This document shows, one piece after another, positions 33,964-46,451 of a stretch of DNA of 64,000 nt. The notes under the pieces were generated by a model. That model saw only the letters and a program-made list of their open reading frames with translations. It was not told the origin of the DNA and searched no databases. Numbering within the stretch: the first letter of the stretch is position 1; each line of letters starts with the position of its first letter. A program made the position numbers and the translations under genes. This DNA is from Hyaloscypha bicolor E (taxonomy: Eukaryota > Ascomycota > Leotiomycetes > Helotiales > Hyaloscyphaceae), in NCBI RefSeq assembly GCF_002865645.1, contig NW_020194600.1:496001-560000 (forward strand). Reading direction: 5' to 3'.

Positions 33964-34350
33964 CTAGCTCCCACACCCAATAATATAATACCACTTCTTG
34001 TAATATTTATCTTTATGTCCCAACAAGTAAAAGACCAAGAAATAGAACAGATCAAGGCTACCTTCTCCAAGCGGTTTCATCTCAATTATAACCCTATTAG
34101 GAGAGGGCCCGATCCATTTCTTGACATGTCGACCGACGTGCGGTTTTATCAGCAGGGTTCGAAGGAACAATAGCATTACAATCCCTGTCCATTCATCTTG
34201 AACAACGGTAGAATAGAGGTATGGCTCTGTAATCTTGTGGAAGTAATGAGAGACCAGAGAGAGAGCTGCGAGAGTATTTGGATGTTCCACGCTGCCAATG
34301 ATGTGGAGAAGCAACTCCTCAGGAAAGCCCCGCCGAAACCGGAGTGCCAT
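33964..34350 (-). CDS. F-box protein, short or truncated (128 aa)
   Basis: The frame begins MALRFRRGFPEELLLHIIGS and continues NTLAALSLVSHYFHKITEPYLY. This is a textbook fungal F-box (about residues 8-50), which binds Skp1 in SCF ubiquitin ligases. The protein ends after 128 residues, while family members are usually 300-500 aa with a substrate-binding C-terminus. No continuation is apparent downstream in any frame. It could be a truncated copy or a one-exon fragment whose later exons have decayed. Confidence 0.5.
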   Translation of the reverse strand: MALRFRRGFPEELLLHIIGSVEHPNTLAALSLVSHYFHKITEPYLYSTVVQDEWTGIVMLLFLRTLLIKPHVGRHVKKWIGPSPNRVIIEMKPLGEGSLDLFYFLVFYLLGHKDKYYKKWYYIIGCGS

Positions 34351-34840
34351 GATGGGCTGGTCGCTTAGATTTGCGCCCTATGGTTTTCAGTCAAGAATGG
34401 TGCGGGGTTGCATTACAGGTGGAGAAGTGTAGACTCGAGAAAGGTAGAATTGAGCGTTTGAGAGGTTTTGGACAATTAAAGGCTCAGGGGTAAGTTTTGT
34501 ATTTGGTCACGTGCTGAGGGCCTCGGTTGCCATGTTTTCGCACACTATCCCAGTCAACAGCACCAACTTTTCATTAATCTTCTCTGATTGGTATCAAGAT
34601 ACGGGGTATAAGCGACTGTGTAAAACAGGAAACTGTAGGAGCGAATACAGTGGGGTTATGTAATCCTAACTTGAATGAAATCCCTTGGACGATATGTTTC
34701 CATTCCACCAAGACCTCAGAACGAACTATCAGATTATCAACCATTAAATAAAGCACCAGAGCAAGAAAAGTGGCGACCTCCAGATTTTGCCTTTACCCAA
34801 AATCCCTCCCGTCACAAGCAAGACCATGCCAATCAATTGC
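34351..34840. other. intergenic
   Basis: The upstream side of the F-box fragment and the 3' end of the convergent-facing membrane-protein gene. No coding signal seen. Confidence 0.4.
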
Positions 34841-35796
34841 TCAACCAAGGAAGACTTTCGTGAGAAAGCCAAATCCCTCCACGATCACGGCACTTACACT
34901 TAACCAAAACGAAACTGTCTGCGATTCGTCAGTACATTATCTTCCCCTCCATGGCCAAATCACTCACCTGTATCTCACACTGTACATAAAACCTAATGAT
35001 CTCCGGGAAAGCCGCACTCAACTGAGCCGCGGTTGGACTGCAGACATATCCCCAAAGCACGTTTGGATTCGCAGCTGGACCCCAATTCTTTGAGATTTGG
35101 AACGAGCTACTGGTACCAAGCCAGAGCGCAAAGTTGACGCCTCGGGATGCATAGTCCCACACCGCAGTTGAAGTGTCAATGAGTACAAGATCGCGGACTG
35201 TATTATGGACCTTCCAGTACAAGACGAGAGCGTTGAGAGCTACGGTGATAGCTCCGGTCGCAATCATCAGATAGGTTGGCCACAGCTGCATGAAGGTTGG
35301 GTAGATGCGGGTACCGTCGTGGGTTACGTTCTCGTTTTGGCGGAACACGACATAAGCATGAGCCATGACTGTTAGGATTATGATGGAGAGGATCAAACTG
35401 GTTGTTCGTTGGGCGATGTCGAGGATGCGTTTCTTGTGCTCGAGGGCTTTCTTCTTCGTGGCCGCTTCCTCTTCCTGCTGTCAATCTGTTAGTTTGTGGG
35501 AGATCCTTCGTGAAAAGACTTATCCTTTCTTCGTCAGTTTGATGCTGCTCAGGGAACTCGTCCTTCAAGGGAGTTGAGCCCGCAGATGACAACGTCTTTT
35601 CATCTGGGACAGGCGATTGAGGGGGTTTGGAACCCAGCAAAGGATCGTGCTGTCTTGATCCCAATGTGGAAGCCGAGGGTGGTTCCTCGTACTCGACGAC
35701 GTGGTAGTTAGCCTTCTCGTTGACGGGGACAGGCGACGCTTTCGACACAGGTCCTTTGGCATCGCCTAAGTGGACGATAGTCATCGGCTCTGCCAT
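34841..35796 (-). CDS. MARVEL-like four-helix membrane protein, 285 aa
   Basis: Exons proposed: 35796-35520, 35470-34968 and 34918-34841. A hydrophilic, Pro/Ser-rich N-terminus of about 95 residues precedes KKKALEHKKRILDIAQRTTS. Four hydrophobic segments follow: SLILSIIILTVMAHAYVVF, LMIATGAITVALNALVLYW, a weaker one near WDYASRGVNFALWLGTSSSF, and VSFWLSVSAVIVEGFGFL in the last exon. This is the MARVEL-type layout frequent in fungi. The last intron (49 nt, TACTGAC branch) is clean. The first is not: the only frame-keeping option has donor GTCTTT and acceptor GAAG; better acceptors there break the frame. The protein is probably plasma- or vacuolar-membrane located; function unknown. Confidence 0.65.
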
Positions 35797-38544
35797 GGCT
35801 ATTCTTGAACACTGTAATATCTTGAGAAGGGAGAGGAACTCTTAAGAGCTTGACTTCGAGGCAAAATTGAGGACGCTAGAAGGAACCTAATCTTTGGGAA
35901 TCGGGTCCTCACTATATAATAATGCGGCCAACTGCAGCCGGAGATGGAGAAGCAGCAAAGCCGCACTTCAGTCTGCAAGCCATCATCTTTTCTGCATCCA
36001 CAATTGGCTCGCAACGAGTGCATCTTGCCCTCACCGACAAGCACAGAAATCTGCAGCAGTGCATCCTCAACCAAAATGACATTCGCAAGCCAGCCACTAT
36101 CATTGCATCCTCGCCCCAAATCGACCGCTCTCTTGAGAGTTTCTCAATCATGAAGATTGAGTAACCCAAACGGAACACCCAAGTGACAAGCCCATTGTTC
36201 TCACCGAGCAGCTGGGCATCCACACTACAACAGAAAAACATGCATATCCACCACTCCCATTCGCCGCATTCTCCAGCCCACTCGGGCACACTGAAAGCTC
36301 CAGGAGCAGGCAGCTCGAAGCACTTAGCAAATGACCAGCCGCAATCACCGCCTCAAGCTGCAGACTCGGCTGTTCAGCCACACGTGCCCACCCCTCGACA
36401 ATCTTTCCTTGATACAGCCTCAAGCCACAACACCTCGGGGGAGCTGAATCTGGATTGTGGCAGCGGGTCTGCCTCTGGGGCGGGACAACCCGTGGGATCG
36501 GAGTTGCGGTCTGAGAGGGGGTAGGCTCAGCATGGACTTGAGCCTTGGCGGGGTGCGTTGGCGGGGTGGTCTAGATTTGCAGGGAGCGAGCGTCGGTGGT
36601 TGATTGGGTTACCTCAGCTTCAAGCGGGAGAGATGTGTGTCTTGGCGACTCTCATTCGGTGGCATCTTTGATTCTGATCGGGAATTTCCCATGTCACATC
36701 CACAATCCTCAACCCACCTAGAGCTGAAAAGTTGACAATGCCGGTACTCGTAAGGCTAACCAATCCCTGGCAGTGACACCCACCGGTGTTCTGAATGCCG
36801 TCAACTTCGCGAGTAGCCAGCTCGTGACGAGCAATCAGGCACTTGGCGCTCCACTGCAGTGCTTCGCAAGAGCTCTGGCTATGATGGGAATTGCCATGCT
36901 TCTTTGTGGGCCAAACTGGCATAATGAACTGGGGGAATGTTACAAGTGGACTGTAATACTCACTCACATGTGATAGTTCGTGGTTGTGGCCGGAAGGAAA
37001 ACACAACTGTACCATATTTCCATGAAAAATATTGGCGGTTCACTCTATCAAGATTTCAAGAGCATTATTGAGGCTTCTTATCCAAGAATGTTAAGAGGCT
37101 CTAGTTTCAGCTTCACACCTAGGGCGGAATTAATGGGCGGATGTAAGACTAACAGACAGACTTAACCTCGCTGCTAAGATGGCCTAATTGTACGTCATTT
37201 GTTTTTAACATTCATTTAAATTCGCTCAAGTAACTTTGATATAATCTTCATGTCAGAACATCTCGCTCCTCAATCTTCACAAGGTTGCCTCTAATCACCT
37301 TGGAAGAAGAACATTATGTCTCACGCGAGGCAGAATCGAGTCACTCTTGCCGGCTTCTCGCTAGAGTTGGTCACCAAGCTCGAGTCACTGGACGACAATA
37401 GGCCATGTTCTTTACAGCCTTGATTATCCGCTCTCGACCAATGAGAAGGAAAGCAATTCATCGATGAGATTCAAGGAAGCAAGTTGATGAGTGAGGGAAG
37501 TCTGGAGGTGTTTGCCTGCCGCAATACGGAAAATGTTCTGAAGATAAAAGCAGCTCCATGAATCTGTTGATAGAATCTAGAGAATATACAAAATAGAAGA
37601 AGTAGCATCAAATTTGTATGTTGAGGCTGGTGGAGAAGGGTGCCGAAGATAATTCTCAATGACATCCGAGGGAGCGTATACTGCATTCAAAGTTATCTCT
37701 ATTGAACCAGGGCGGGCTTCGGATTCAAACATTGAACTGGCACTGAACAGCATCGGTGCTCTTTGGCTGCGCCAGACGGCAAGAGGTCTCAAGTCCTCCT
37801 TCCTCCTTCACATTTCCCACAACCAAGCCATCCAATTCATATCAACTTTTTATCCAAGCTTTCAAAAAATTGCCTGATCGGACTTCAACTTCGGATATTG
37901 GTTTCCATTTTCACAAGGCATCCCCTATCCTCTCAGCTTCTTTCACCCTGACCACTCTTCTGTCCGCAACACCAAGCCTTCCGCTCAGAGCGCACCCAAG
38001 ATAGCTTCAACCCAACCGCCAACCGTATCGACAGCGTTATTGGAAAGGCTATAACTACCCGGCTCGCTTCTGTTTTGCGTTTGCTCCTACACCACTCCTC
38101 TTCTTCAGCTAGGAACCTCCCTCTTCAACTTCGTAATAGTCTCATCTTTATCGAGATTATTACTCAAGCCTGAGGGAACGACATTTGATTTACAGTGAGA
38201 TTTTCAATCTCTGTGTGCCTCTCATACCTCATCCTGATCTTTCCACTGTGCTCTCGGAGCTGCCCACCGTACGACTACTCCCATTCTCTAGGACTGCGCA
38301 ATCACTTTCTTCAATCTCCACAGCATTGGGGTCTCTCACCTTGGTATCGTGATTTCGTCTATACCCTCGCCACCCTTCACCTTCTTGATCTGTTGGTGTT
38401 CGACATTCACTGGGCTAATCATCGATTGGCTTTCCCTTCCGCCAACTCCTATTCAGAGAACCGGTTAAGTTATCTTTGTTTGGCTTATTTTCTCATCCTA
38501 ACGTCACATCCTCAGGACGGTGCTGATTGAAAATCATCTTTCAG
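35797..38544. other. 2.7-kb gene-poor region
   Basis: Several short frames (for example 36183-36524 plus and 36620-37015 minus) have no recognisable domain and lack splice support. 37930-38540 is C/T-rich and is probably the promoter and 5' UTR of the BTB gene; a TTTCAG lies directly before its ATG. Confidence 0.4.
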
Positions 38545-40704
38545 ATGGATAACGCAAAAACCACCCGCAAGCGTCCAGTTGAGGAGGTGGGTACTGGCCC
38601 AACAAGCTCAACCTCAGCCAAACGGCGCATGACCGCACGACCTATAATCAAGAAAACTGCTGCAGCTTCTGTGAATAAGGAGGCGGAAGGTAAGAATAAA
38701 CCCACAAAATCATTTCGCGATAATTTGCGCGTGAGCTTGAGCTTGGTTTTGATACTTTCTGCAGGTCATCCCACAAGTCGAGGACCTCCCAAAGGTCTGG
38801 CAACCCCACCTTCAGAGCCTGAGATCATCGATCTTTGTATCGAGGTGGCCATTAAGCCTGCCGGCCGTCCAAAGGGTGGCTTTCCCCGCTTCAACGACGG
38901 TGATGTAATCATCGATCTGGGTTTGTTAGGTGGTAACTTGTCGTATCAGCTTCACTCGGCCACACTGAGCCGATGCTCCCCATGGTTCGATGAGACATCG
39001 CTTCACACTATCAAAGAGGTCAATGATAGGTTTGCCGCGAATTACACCAAGAGATTAGGGATACGGGCTAGATATGAGCTGAGCTACAATTCGGACTTGA
39101 ACATCTTCGTTCTCGCTAGAACAGTAAGTTTGGTTTTAAACCATTTGTACAATATCTGAAATCGGATGAAGTTATGTAACGTTTGCTATGCTGGGAAGTG
39201 CTGACCTCTATTGTAGACCTTAACGGAGGTTAAAAAGCCCAAGGAGTCTTTGTCGATAAAGACCACAACAGTTCCTGCCGACAGCCCAGCTCAAAGCAAG
39301 GTCTCTGAAAATGTCGCAGGCAGTTTCCAACAAACAGCCTGTAACACTTCTGCCAATGTTCTATCGAATTCTCAGCAAACGAACTCGAACAGCGACCTAG
39401 CACAGGCTGCACCAACTGACTCACCCGCCACTTCTAAAGTCCTGGACATCACATCTGCCAAAGTCTTGAACGATCACATAATGCCCTTGTCTGTGCCAGG
39501 ACAACCAACGATAAAGATCGAGGAGCCCCAAATCAAGCAAGAAGAAGATATTTCAAGCTCAGCGGTCATCGGCAATGACAATGCTATTCTTAGGCGGGGA
39601 GTCTCCATCCCTGAAAAGGAGAATCAAGCTGCGCCCAAGGAGGTCCCAATCACTGATTGTACCAAGGAGAACTGGGTCACTAACAATCGCAATCAAGTCA
39701 CCACACAGGAGAACTATGCTGTAGCCACAGAGACTCCAGTGGAAACGAAGGATGGTGTTATCACTAATAATTGGGACAGCGAACCCGCCGAGGAGAACCC
39801 TGCTATCAACGAAGACGAGCAGGCCAGGCCACCAAGTGTTGAGCTCTTGGCCGCCTATAAGTGCTTGTTCCGCACCTACTATGGGCAAACTCCCGCCATT
39901 GACACCAAGAACATCAATGTAGCGCTCCGACAAATGGAAGCCGTTATTAGAGTTGCTGAGCTATATGGCTCCATTCCCGTTGTTCGACCCCACTTGGGCA
40001 ACTGCTTACTGCAGTTCGGTCGAGATGTCCACGAAGCCATTCTGAAAGATCCTCCTCGCTGGCTCCAGCTCTCTCTCTACCTCGAGAATGGGCCTATTTT
40101 CAAGGAGGCTGCTGTTCATATAATCGGCAACCTTGGCTACTGGCCCTGGTCTACCGTGCAGGTGAAAGACTTGCCAGACGATCTAATCACTCTCCTCCAA
40201 AAGAAAGTTGATAATTTGAAGAGGCTCATCGGAGATGTCGAGAGAACTCTCTTCATGATCTCCATAAACGTGGAGGGAGATGAGGCGCTGCTTGCTCCTA
40301 CTAATAAGAAGACAATCAATACTTGGTGTGTGGAACAATTATGGAAGCAATGGTTCACGCGCTCCGTTAGCCAAGACGAAGCCCCAAAATCCACCGGAAG
40401 AGCTGACGGTGCAAAGTACCGGGCAATTGCTAAAGGCGATGATGTCTACCTTCCGTTGGAAACGGTCATGAATCATATCAAGGCGTTCCGCGAGCCGACT
40501 CGTCTGACAGAGGTTGACAAGAAGGGGATCGAGGAAGACTTGAAAATGATAAAAGCTTTTGCGCAGAAGCAAGTACAATTGCTTTGTGTCAATAAGAGCA
40601 TGTTGTCCATCGAAGAGACAGGCATCAAGCACCTTACTTGCGCGAGCGTTGACGACTTTGACATTTCCTGGGTCAACCAAGGCGGTTCTCGAGTTGAAGA
40701 TTAA
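38545..40704 (+). CDS. BTB/POZ-like domain protein, 663 aa
   Basis: Three exons: 38545-38689, 38765-39123 and 39217-40704. The N-terminus is basic (KKTAAASVNKEAEG). Residues about 85-160 contain DGDVIIDLG, GNLSYQLHSATLSRCSPWF and ARYELSY, the pattern of fungal BTB-like proteins in which the POZ strand-helix core is followed by an SRCS.WF motif. A long disordered Asn/Glu/Lys-rich linker (170-370) follows, then an all-helical C-terminal domain (about 370-560: LLAAYKCLFRTYYGQTP, VIRVAELYGSIPVVRPHLG). Intron 1 (75 nt) is 3n and stop-free, so retention would add 25 residues. POZ domains mediate dimerisation or cullin-3 adaptor roles; here the function is unknown. Confidence 0.7.
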
Positions 40705-41251
40705 TGGAATTTCGGTGGCGGCACTGGCTGGAACTGGAAGCTTTGCTTCTGCTCGATCATCTTGGCTGGCGCCTCCCAACCACATCATTGTTTAACTTCC
40801 TTTCCGTCCAATTGTTGCGTGAATTTCGGATTCGATGGGTTTACGGCATTAGCATGGGCGGATCTCGTTGCTTTCCTAGGAGGTAATTAATTCCAAATAT
40901 TCATAGAGTAAGGGGGAGGGAACCGAGTTGTGGTAAAGCACTTGATGCTTGCAACATAGCAACCTGCTTCTCTCATCCTTAGGACCATAGGATAAAGCAA
41001 ATCAATGGAAATGTTTCTTCTCATGGAGCCTGATTGTTCCAGATGTTTGAACTCGAATCTGCTTTGTCGATATGGAAGCCAGGTGCAAATATGGTTTCGC
41101 GATGAATTGGGGACAATGGCGAAACGAACATCAGGTGGTCCATTAAGCATCAGCAACTCAGGAAATTGAGGTTGAAGAAAGCGCCACCCATGTGCAATTG
41201 TGACCCAGACGCCTTGCTAAATCACGTATCCAACCATCCATATTTTGTCCC
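40705..41251. other. convergent intergenic
   Basis: Lies between the stops of the BTB and cyclin H genes. No coding signal; 3' UTRs expected. Confidence 0.4.
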
Positions 41252-42428
41252 TCACGACTTCTTGAGACCCGGTCCAAACACTTCTCCTTCCTTTGTTAAT
41301 TGCTCCCTTTCTAGTTTTCTCTTCTTCACAATCTTTTCATCATTGCCCTCTTCCCCTTCGCGCTTCGCCCTCTGCAGCCCAACCAAATCCATCTTCTCTG
41401 GATTCCGGCACTTCTTAAGCTTCTTCATTAAGGCCCCGAGCTCCTTCTTTTCTGTTGCTGAAGGCTCTGAGCTAGAGTCGATCTCCTTCAACATCACCGC
41501 ACATTTCTCCACCGTGGCCAAAACCTTCTGTTGCGGCGCTCCAGCAGAAGCGGGGAATTTAAGCTTAATGTACCACTCTGTCAAGTCTCTATCCGCATTT
41601 ATCAAGGCGGCTACCATAATCTGGCTTGGCGTGAAATGAAAGTAGGCATCCGTGAGCAAAGCACTGGTCTTCAGGCAGTCCCTTGCCTTGCCATGTGCAT
41701 TCCTAACCCTTTTCTCCATATTCTGCGGACTGGGCCCGGTCACAGCTTCCCCATTAGGCAATGCAGGTATATCACCCTTCGATAACGCCTGTAAATCCAT
41801 TATCGCCCCTTCCAGAGCTCGAAACGGATGCCGTACATCGAATGTAAACCTCAGCCCCTGCGTAAGCAAGAATTCGGAAGCAAGCACATCTTCCGGCTTC
41901 GTTCCCCCAATAGCATCTGCGAATTTCGTGAGGCGGAAATAGTGGTTCTCTGTCTTCGTGGCGAAGAAAAGGGCGGTTTTCAGGATATCGGTGGGGTGGT
42001 AGGTCATGAGCGAGTTCGTGATGTAGAAGCGCTTGATGTACTGTATCGCCGTAGCCTGTGCTCTTCAATATCAACTTCATCTCTTCCTCTCTGACTAGCA
42101 AGCTCCATACCTTGACGTCAGTAGGCACCTTTAAATGATCCCCCAGCGACAGCGTCTGCCTGCAATAGAAAGCAACGAGTTTGAGCTCCTCGTCCACGGT
42201 CAGGCAGTCTACCTCCCCTTCTGGGATCGCGCTGGCAGATCGTCCATTCTCAGCTTCGCTTGTGTCCGCGGAGGAGAGGGCGCGCGCTTCTCGTACTCGC
42301 CGGACGGCTTCGCGGACACGATCTGCTGCTAGGCGGTTCGTTCTTGAGCGGAGGGCGAGCAGGGAGTCTGGTGTAAAGGACCAGAGGCGGTATTGGGTTG
42401 ATGTGCAGTACCTTTCGTCTTCTGACAT
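41252..42428 (-). CDS. ccl1: cyclin H / Ccl1-type cyclin of TFIIH kinase, 373 aa
   Basis: Two exons, 42428-42111 and 42055-41252, with a 55-nt phase-0 intron. The start MSEDERYCTSTQYRLWSFTP is characteristic of cyclin H (Tyr-Arg-x-Trp-x-Phe). The first cyclin box (about 75-190) contains LVAFYCRQ and ATAIQYIKRFYI. It is followed by HPTDILKTALFFATKTENHY and the second box (LLTDAYFHFTPSQIMVAALI). A basic C-terminal helix region ends the protein. Family knowledge: pairs with the Cdk7/Kin28 kinase in TFIIH, which phosphorylates the RNA polymerase II tail and, in many species, activates other CDKs. Complete and of expected length. Confidence 0.88.
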
Positions 42429-43994
42429 CTTGTCGATTTGGTTATGGGGTGTTTCGTGTTCGAGAAATCATTTTTGGGCAGTGGAGGTTGGAAGTCTAAA
42501 GGAACTAAATATCTTAAGGTCTGCTGTCGGTTCCAAAGGGAGCCTGATACTTGAGGTGTCGACCTCGGCTTACAAGAAGCGAGCCCCTTTTTATCAATGC
42601 AAAGGGAAGCCAGAAGCACTTAGTCTTTAATAATACATTATAGCTTTTGATATTTCAATTAGCTACACAACATGTTTACGCATTCATGGACCATCAGAGG
42701 TGGCCATTCTCAGTCAATCCGCCACTTTATTACATAATTTGGAGGCAAATCGGGGGTCCGCGTCGACTTGAAAGCTATGGGAAGATCAATAGTTTTCAAC
42801 GGATCAGACAGAATGGGTTTGAGGTGGGCAGTGATTTCTGCAGGAATTGGCACATGAGCAAGCGTCCGTAGAATTTTTTCCTTCGCCCACATCTCAAGGG
42901 AGCAATGTTTATCGAGGGACAGTCCCAAAGAGCCAGAGCCAGGACTGCCTTCAAGGTGAATTCGAGTCATTACCACCGCTGTAAAGAGATTTATAAGGCA
43001 TCCGGACCTTTAACAATAGCTTTTCGAGACTTCTGTGAGGTGGGCCGCCAAGCATAGCTCTTTGGAGGAGCCGGGTATCAAATACAAGGACGTAAGGGAA
43101 GTCTTGGATCGACCATGCTTGCTCAGTCACCTTTTCAGGCTTACAATATCTCCACAGAAGCAGTGTCTTACTAGGATGGTGTTTCGAGGCTCCTGACAAG
43201 AGGGGTCTGGATGGCTGGTGCGGAAAGTTTCCTGGAGGAGCAAATGGACAGAGCCCGCATGGATCATGCGTGAATTTCCCAACTGGAATGGGCTCTTGAA
43301 CTCGGTTCATTCGCGCATTTGGAGTTGGTAATTAAAGGTGGAAACCAGAGATCCGGATCGGAGGTCGGAAACGACAAGAAAGGGTCTGAGATCGCGGGTA
43401 TCTATGATTGAGATACCAAATTCTCGGGATCCAGGCGTGTCAATGCTTATGAACATTGGATCTTGGTACTTACTCGAGTTGGTGGTGATCTCTTCCTTCT
43501 CGGCAATTCAGATTTCCACGCTTTCGTTGGTATTCTCTTTGCGATGTTTCCGAGGGAGATTGACTTCTGAGATGAAATAACCTTCACTCATTGTGGTATC
43601 TTATCGGGCAAGAGACCCAGGCAATACCGCAATACCTTGATTGATCCTGGGGTCGCCGTAAAAGCCATTTTAAGAAAAGTATCCTGATACCATTGTTCCG
43701 AGGATGTGATGTAGCTTTTAGTTGAAAGGAAAGCGTGAGCAAGAAGTTGGTGAGCGATGGAAGGGATTATGGAGGACTACATAGCTAAACAAGCAGTAGT
43801 CTTACGATTGAGGAAGTTGTGTAGGCTTGAAAAAAAGCTCTATTGCGAATCAGACTGGTCTGCCATAAAGAAGTTAGCTGTAACAGAGCATGTTGCGATC
43901 CTGACTGGGTCAACTAGTGTGCTATGTTTAGTGAGGACAGCTAGGACGGACTTACATTGCTAAGGCACCCGCCGCCTTCTGTTTGAAGTCTCAA
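42429..43994. other. intergenic with uncertain minus-strand frames
   Basis: A minus-strand frame at 43310-42951 (119 aa, starting MNRVQEPIPVGKFTHDPCGL) and another at 42976-42710 could be parts of one degraded gene, because TTTACAG lies near their frame change. There is no usable donor and no recognised domain, so I do not call a gene. Confidence 0.35.
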
Positions 43995-45984
43995 TCACAC
44001 ATCCTTAATTATGGAGTTAAGCGTTCCTAACGTTGTGTGGATATATTGGTAGGTTGTTGCAAAGTAATCTGTTGCATTCTTTCGGTCTTCTCTAGTGAAG
44101 CGCGAATATGACATACGGAGCGCAGGTAGACTCCGATGGACGTGAAAAGTGACGATAACTAAGCCACCGCATATAGTCATCCACAAAGCTTTTTCCAACA
44201 AAATCGCAGTGTAGAATTTCGCGAAAGATTCCATTGCATGGATGGAAATATCCATGGATGGATACTCGGATCAATCCCTCTGAATTATGTCTTATCTAGG
44301 ACGCAAGATCAAAGGTGTATATGTATCTCCGTCGAGAAACCAGACAATATCTCCTTCACGACCCCTTGCGGAAACCACAGAAAGTCTTCCTTCATCCAAT
44401 GCAGCAAATATTCTTCCGTAGAGAAATTGAGGACAAGCGGTTTCCTCGTCCGAACTGGTTGTGGAAAGAAGGAGCAGGTTAAATAAAAGCTCCTGGAGAT
44501 CGTCACTGTAACGGCCTATAGGCGAATTTATAAAGTACAAAGCTCCCAAACGGTACATTTTTTGAAGGAGCCCATCTCAATGGCGAACATTATCGCGCGG
44601 TTCCCAACTAAGACGTTGCAACAGCTCTTCAATTCAAAGAGAAGATTGTACTTTCGAAAGAGGACCTATGATATGCTTCCAGTTTCCATAGAGTAGATAG
44701 TACGGGGTAAGCTCGTAGGGCTCTATTTCTACATCCGATTTCTTGCGTTTGGCTACGGCATGTTTCATACCAAACGTTGCCATTCTATGATCAGCCAGAA
44801 GAGAGACAGCCCGCAGTTTTCCCAGAAGCGGCCAGAATAGGCCATGATATCCGGGGGAATCCAGACCGGAACGTTTGCCAACAGAGGCGAATAGTCTGAA
44901 GAGGATAACATATGAGATCAAGTAACTTCGAAGCATTTAAGCGCCCTCATGTCAGTGAGACACTCACGAAACCGACGGTAGGGTGTGGGAGGCTTTCAGC
45001 ATCCAATTTGGAGCACAGGAAGGAATACTCGCAGGGTTCCCAAGGTCAGTCTCCCAAGCTGCAATCTCGCAGAAAGAGAGAATTGACAAGTCCCCCTGCA
45101 TACTGATCACGTACTTTGCAATATCTGTGTAGATCCTGGCGTGACTGCTGTTGGCTACCTCGACCAAATATTTCTGGTTGATATTTCCTTCTGCCCTTCC
45201 CAGAATTCCGATATTTGCAAAGAGCTTGTCCCTCGAGCCAGACACACCAAGACCACGCCTCGCATCCAAAGTGCCGACTAGAGATCCAACAAAACTCCGC
45301 CCATCATAGTCCTTTCCCGGATGAAAGATTTTCCGTGCTCTGTCCATTAAAAGTATCACCTTCCAGGGCTCCTCCTGACTGTTGGCTCTTACGCTTTCAA
45401 CGAGTGCCTTCAGCATTTGGTGCCACTGGACGCGCTTGGTTCCGCACTGAACCCAAGGGTCCTGAGACATAACGAACTTCTGAAATATCTAAGCGCGTGT
45501 AAACCGTGGGCGACTGAATATTGATAAAAGGGCTCGGGAGTTGTCTTCACTTGCGTTGAAGGTCCACAAACGGATCTGTTGCAGCAATTATTCCGTTTCC
45601 TGAGTTTCGTCGCCCAAGTAAATGATTGTATGCTCCGCCTGGGAGTAGAACTTTCCCATCTGACTCACTTGCAGACTCTTTTTCTCTGCATTACTTTGAT
45701 TGATACAAACCCCACCAACCCCTACCTTCCTCGTTCTTAAGGGACCCCTAATGTGACGCAAGGCTGACTCCAGGTTGACTGTAAGTTCGATGTCGCAACG
45801 GCCAACGGAGATTGGGGTAGTAATTCGTGGATCTCCCCACACGTATGACAACACGTTGTAATGTTAACTCAACGACATCGCCCTCACACTCAGGCAATGT
45901 TGTATGGATCCACAAGCATTGCACTCTCGCGTCGATATCTTTTTTCAGGCTGAAGAATGGTGAGTCGAATGGCATCTGGCTCAA
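43995..45984 (-). pseudogene. HET-domain (heterokaryon incompatibility) pseudogene
   Basis: The minus strand carries a near-complete HET protein. LSYVWGDPRITTPISVG and VGGVCINQSNAEKKSLQVSQ are the core HET blocks (45854-45640). IFSRPRFTRA, a stop, then IFQKFVMSQDPWVQCG aligns with the usual RPWFTRVWIFQE motif. A 45-60 nt intron near 44960-44900 still has usable sites. Damage: a +1 frame change before LSYVWGD (about 45855) and in-frame stops at 45588-45590, 45489-45491, 44634-44636, 44577-44579 and 44292-44294, with more beyond. The TAG at 45489 stands where Trp (TGG) is expected, a G-to-A change. Intact HET proteins trigger cell death after fusion of unlike strains (family knowledge). Confidence 0.8.
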
Positions 45985-46451
45985 CCAGAGGCCAGTATTG
46001 ATATGTCAGTCTGTCGCCCATTGTACCTGCTGAGTATGTTGCTGACTCTTGATTAACGCCTTAAAAAAGATCGGAAACACCAATGAACAACTTTAAGCCA
46101 CGAGAAGGCTTCACATGTGCAGAGAGAGCTTCGCAAGGCTCTGATGCCAAGTTCAGCTTCAGCACTCGCTGATTGAAAATGTTACTCTCCCTTCTTCTGG
46201 ACGAGAACTACACATTTGAAGTAACCGAATGTGTGACAATATTGACATTCTGCTCATAAGGGACTCCACGATTATGGCTATTCCTGATATTTTGATCATC
46301 GAAACTTTCATGATCGAGCATGTTTGAAAGTGGATAAGCCAATCCCTGTTCTCGTAAAAGCGGCAAGATTTCCCGACCGCTGAAGACCCTTGAACATGGG
46401 CCGAGTTCAAAGCAGCTCGATGTCCGTGGCTTGCTCACGACAAGAAACAAA
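45985..46451. other. intergenic, upstream of dioxygenase gene
   Basis: Separates the HET relic from the dioxygenase start. It presumably holds the latter's promoter. No coding frame is convincing. Confidence 0.4.

Noticed and set aside
36183..36524. 113-aa plus-strand frame
   Set aside because: Low-complexity His/Ser/Pro composition, no ATG at its start, no domain and no splice support.
36620..37015. 131-aa minus-strand frame
   Set aside because: It has an ATG but no recognisable motif, no codon or neighbour support, and no homologue that I know.
42710..43310. Two overlapping minus-strand frames as a gene
   Set aside because: They could join only with an intron too short to be real (29 nt), and no domain is recognisable.
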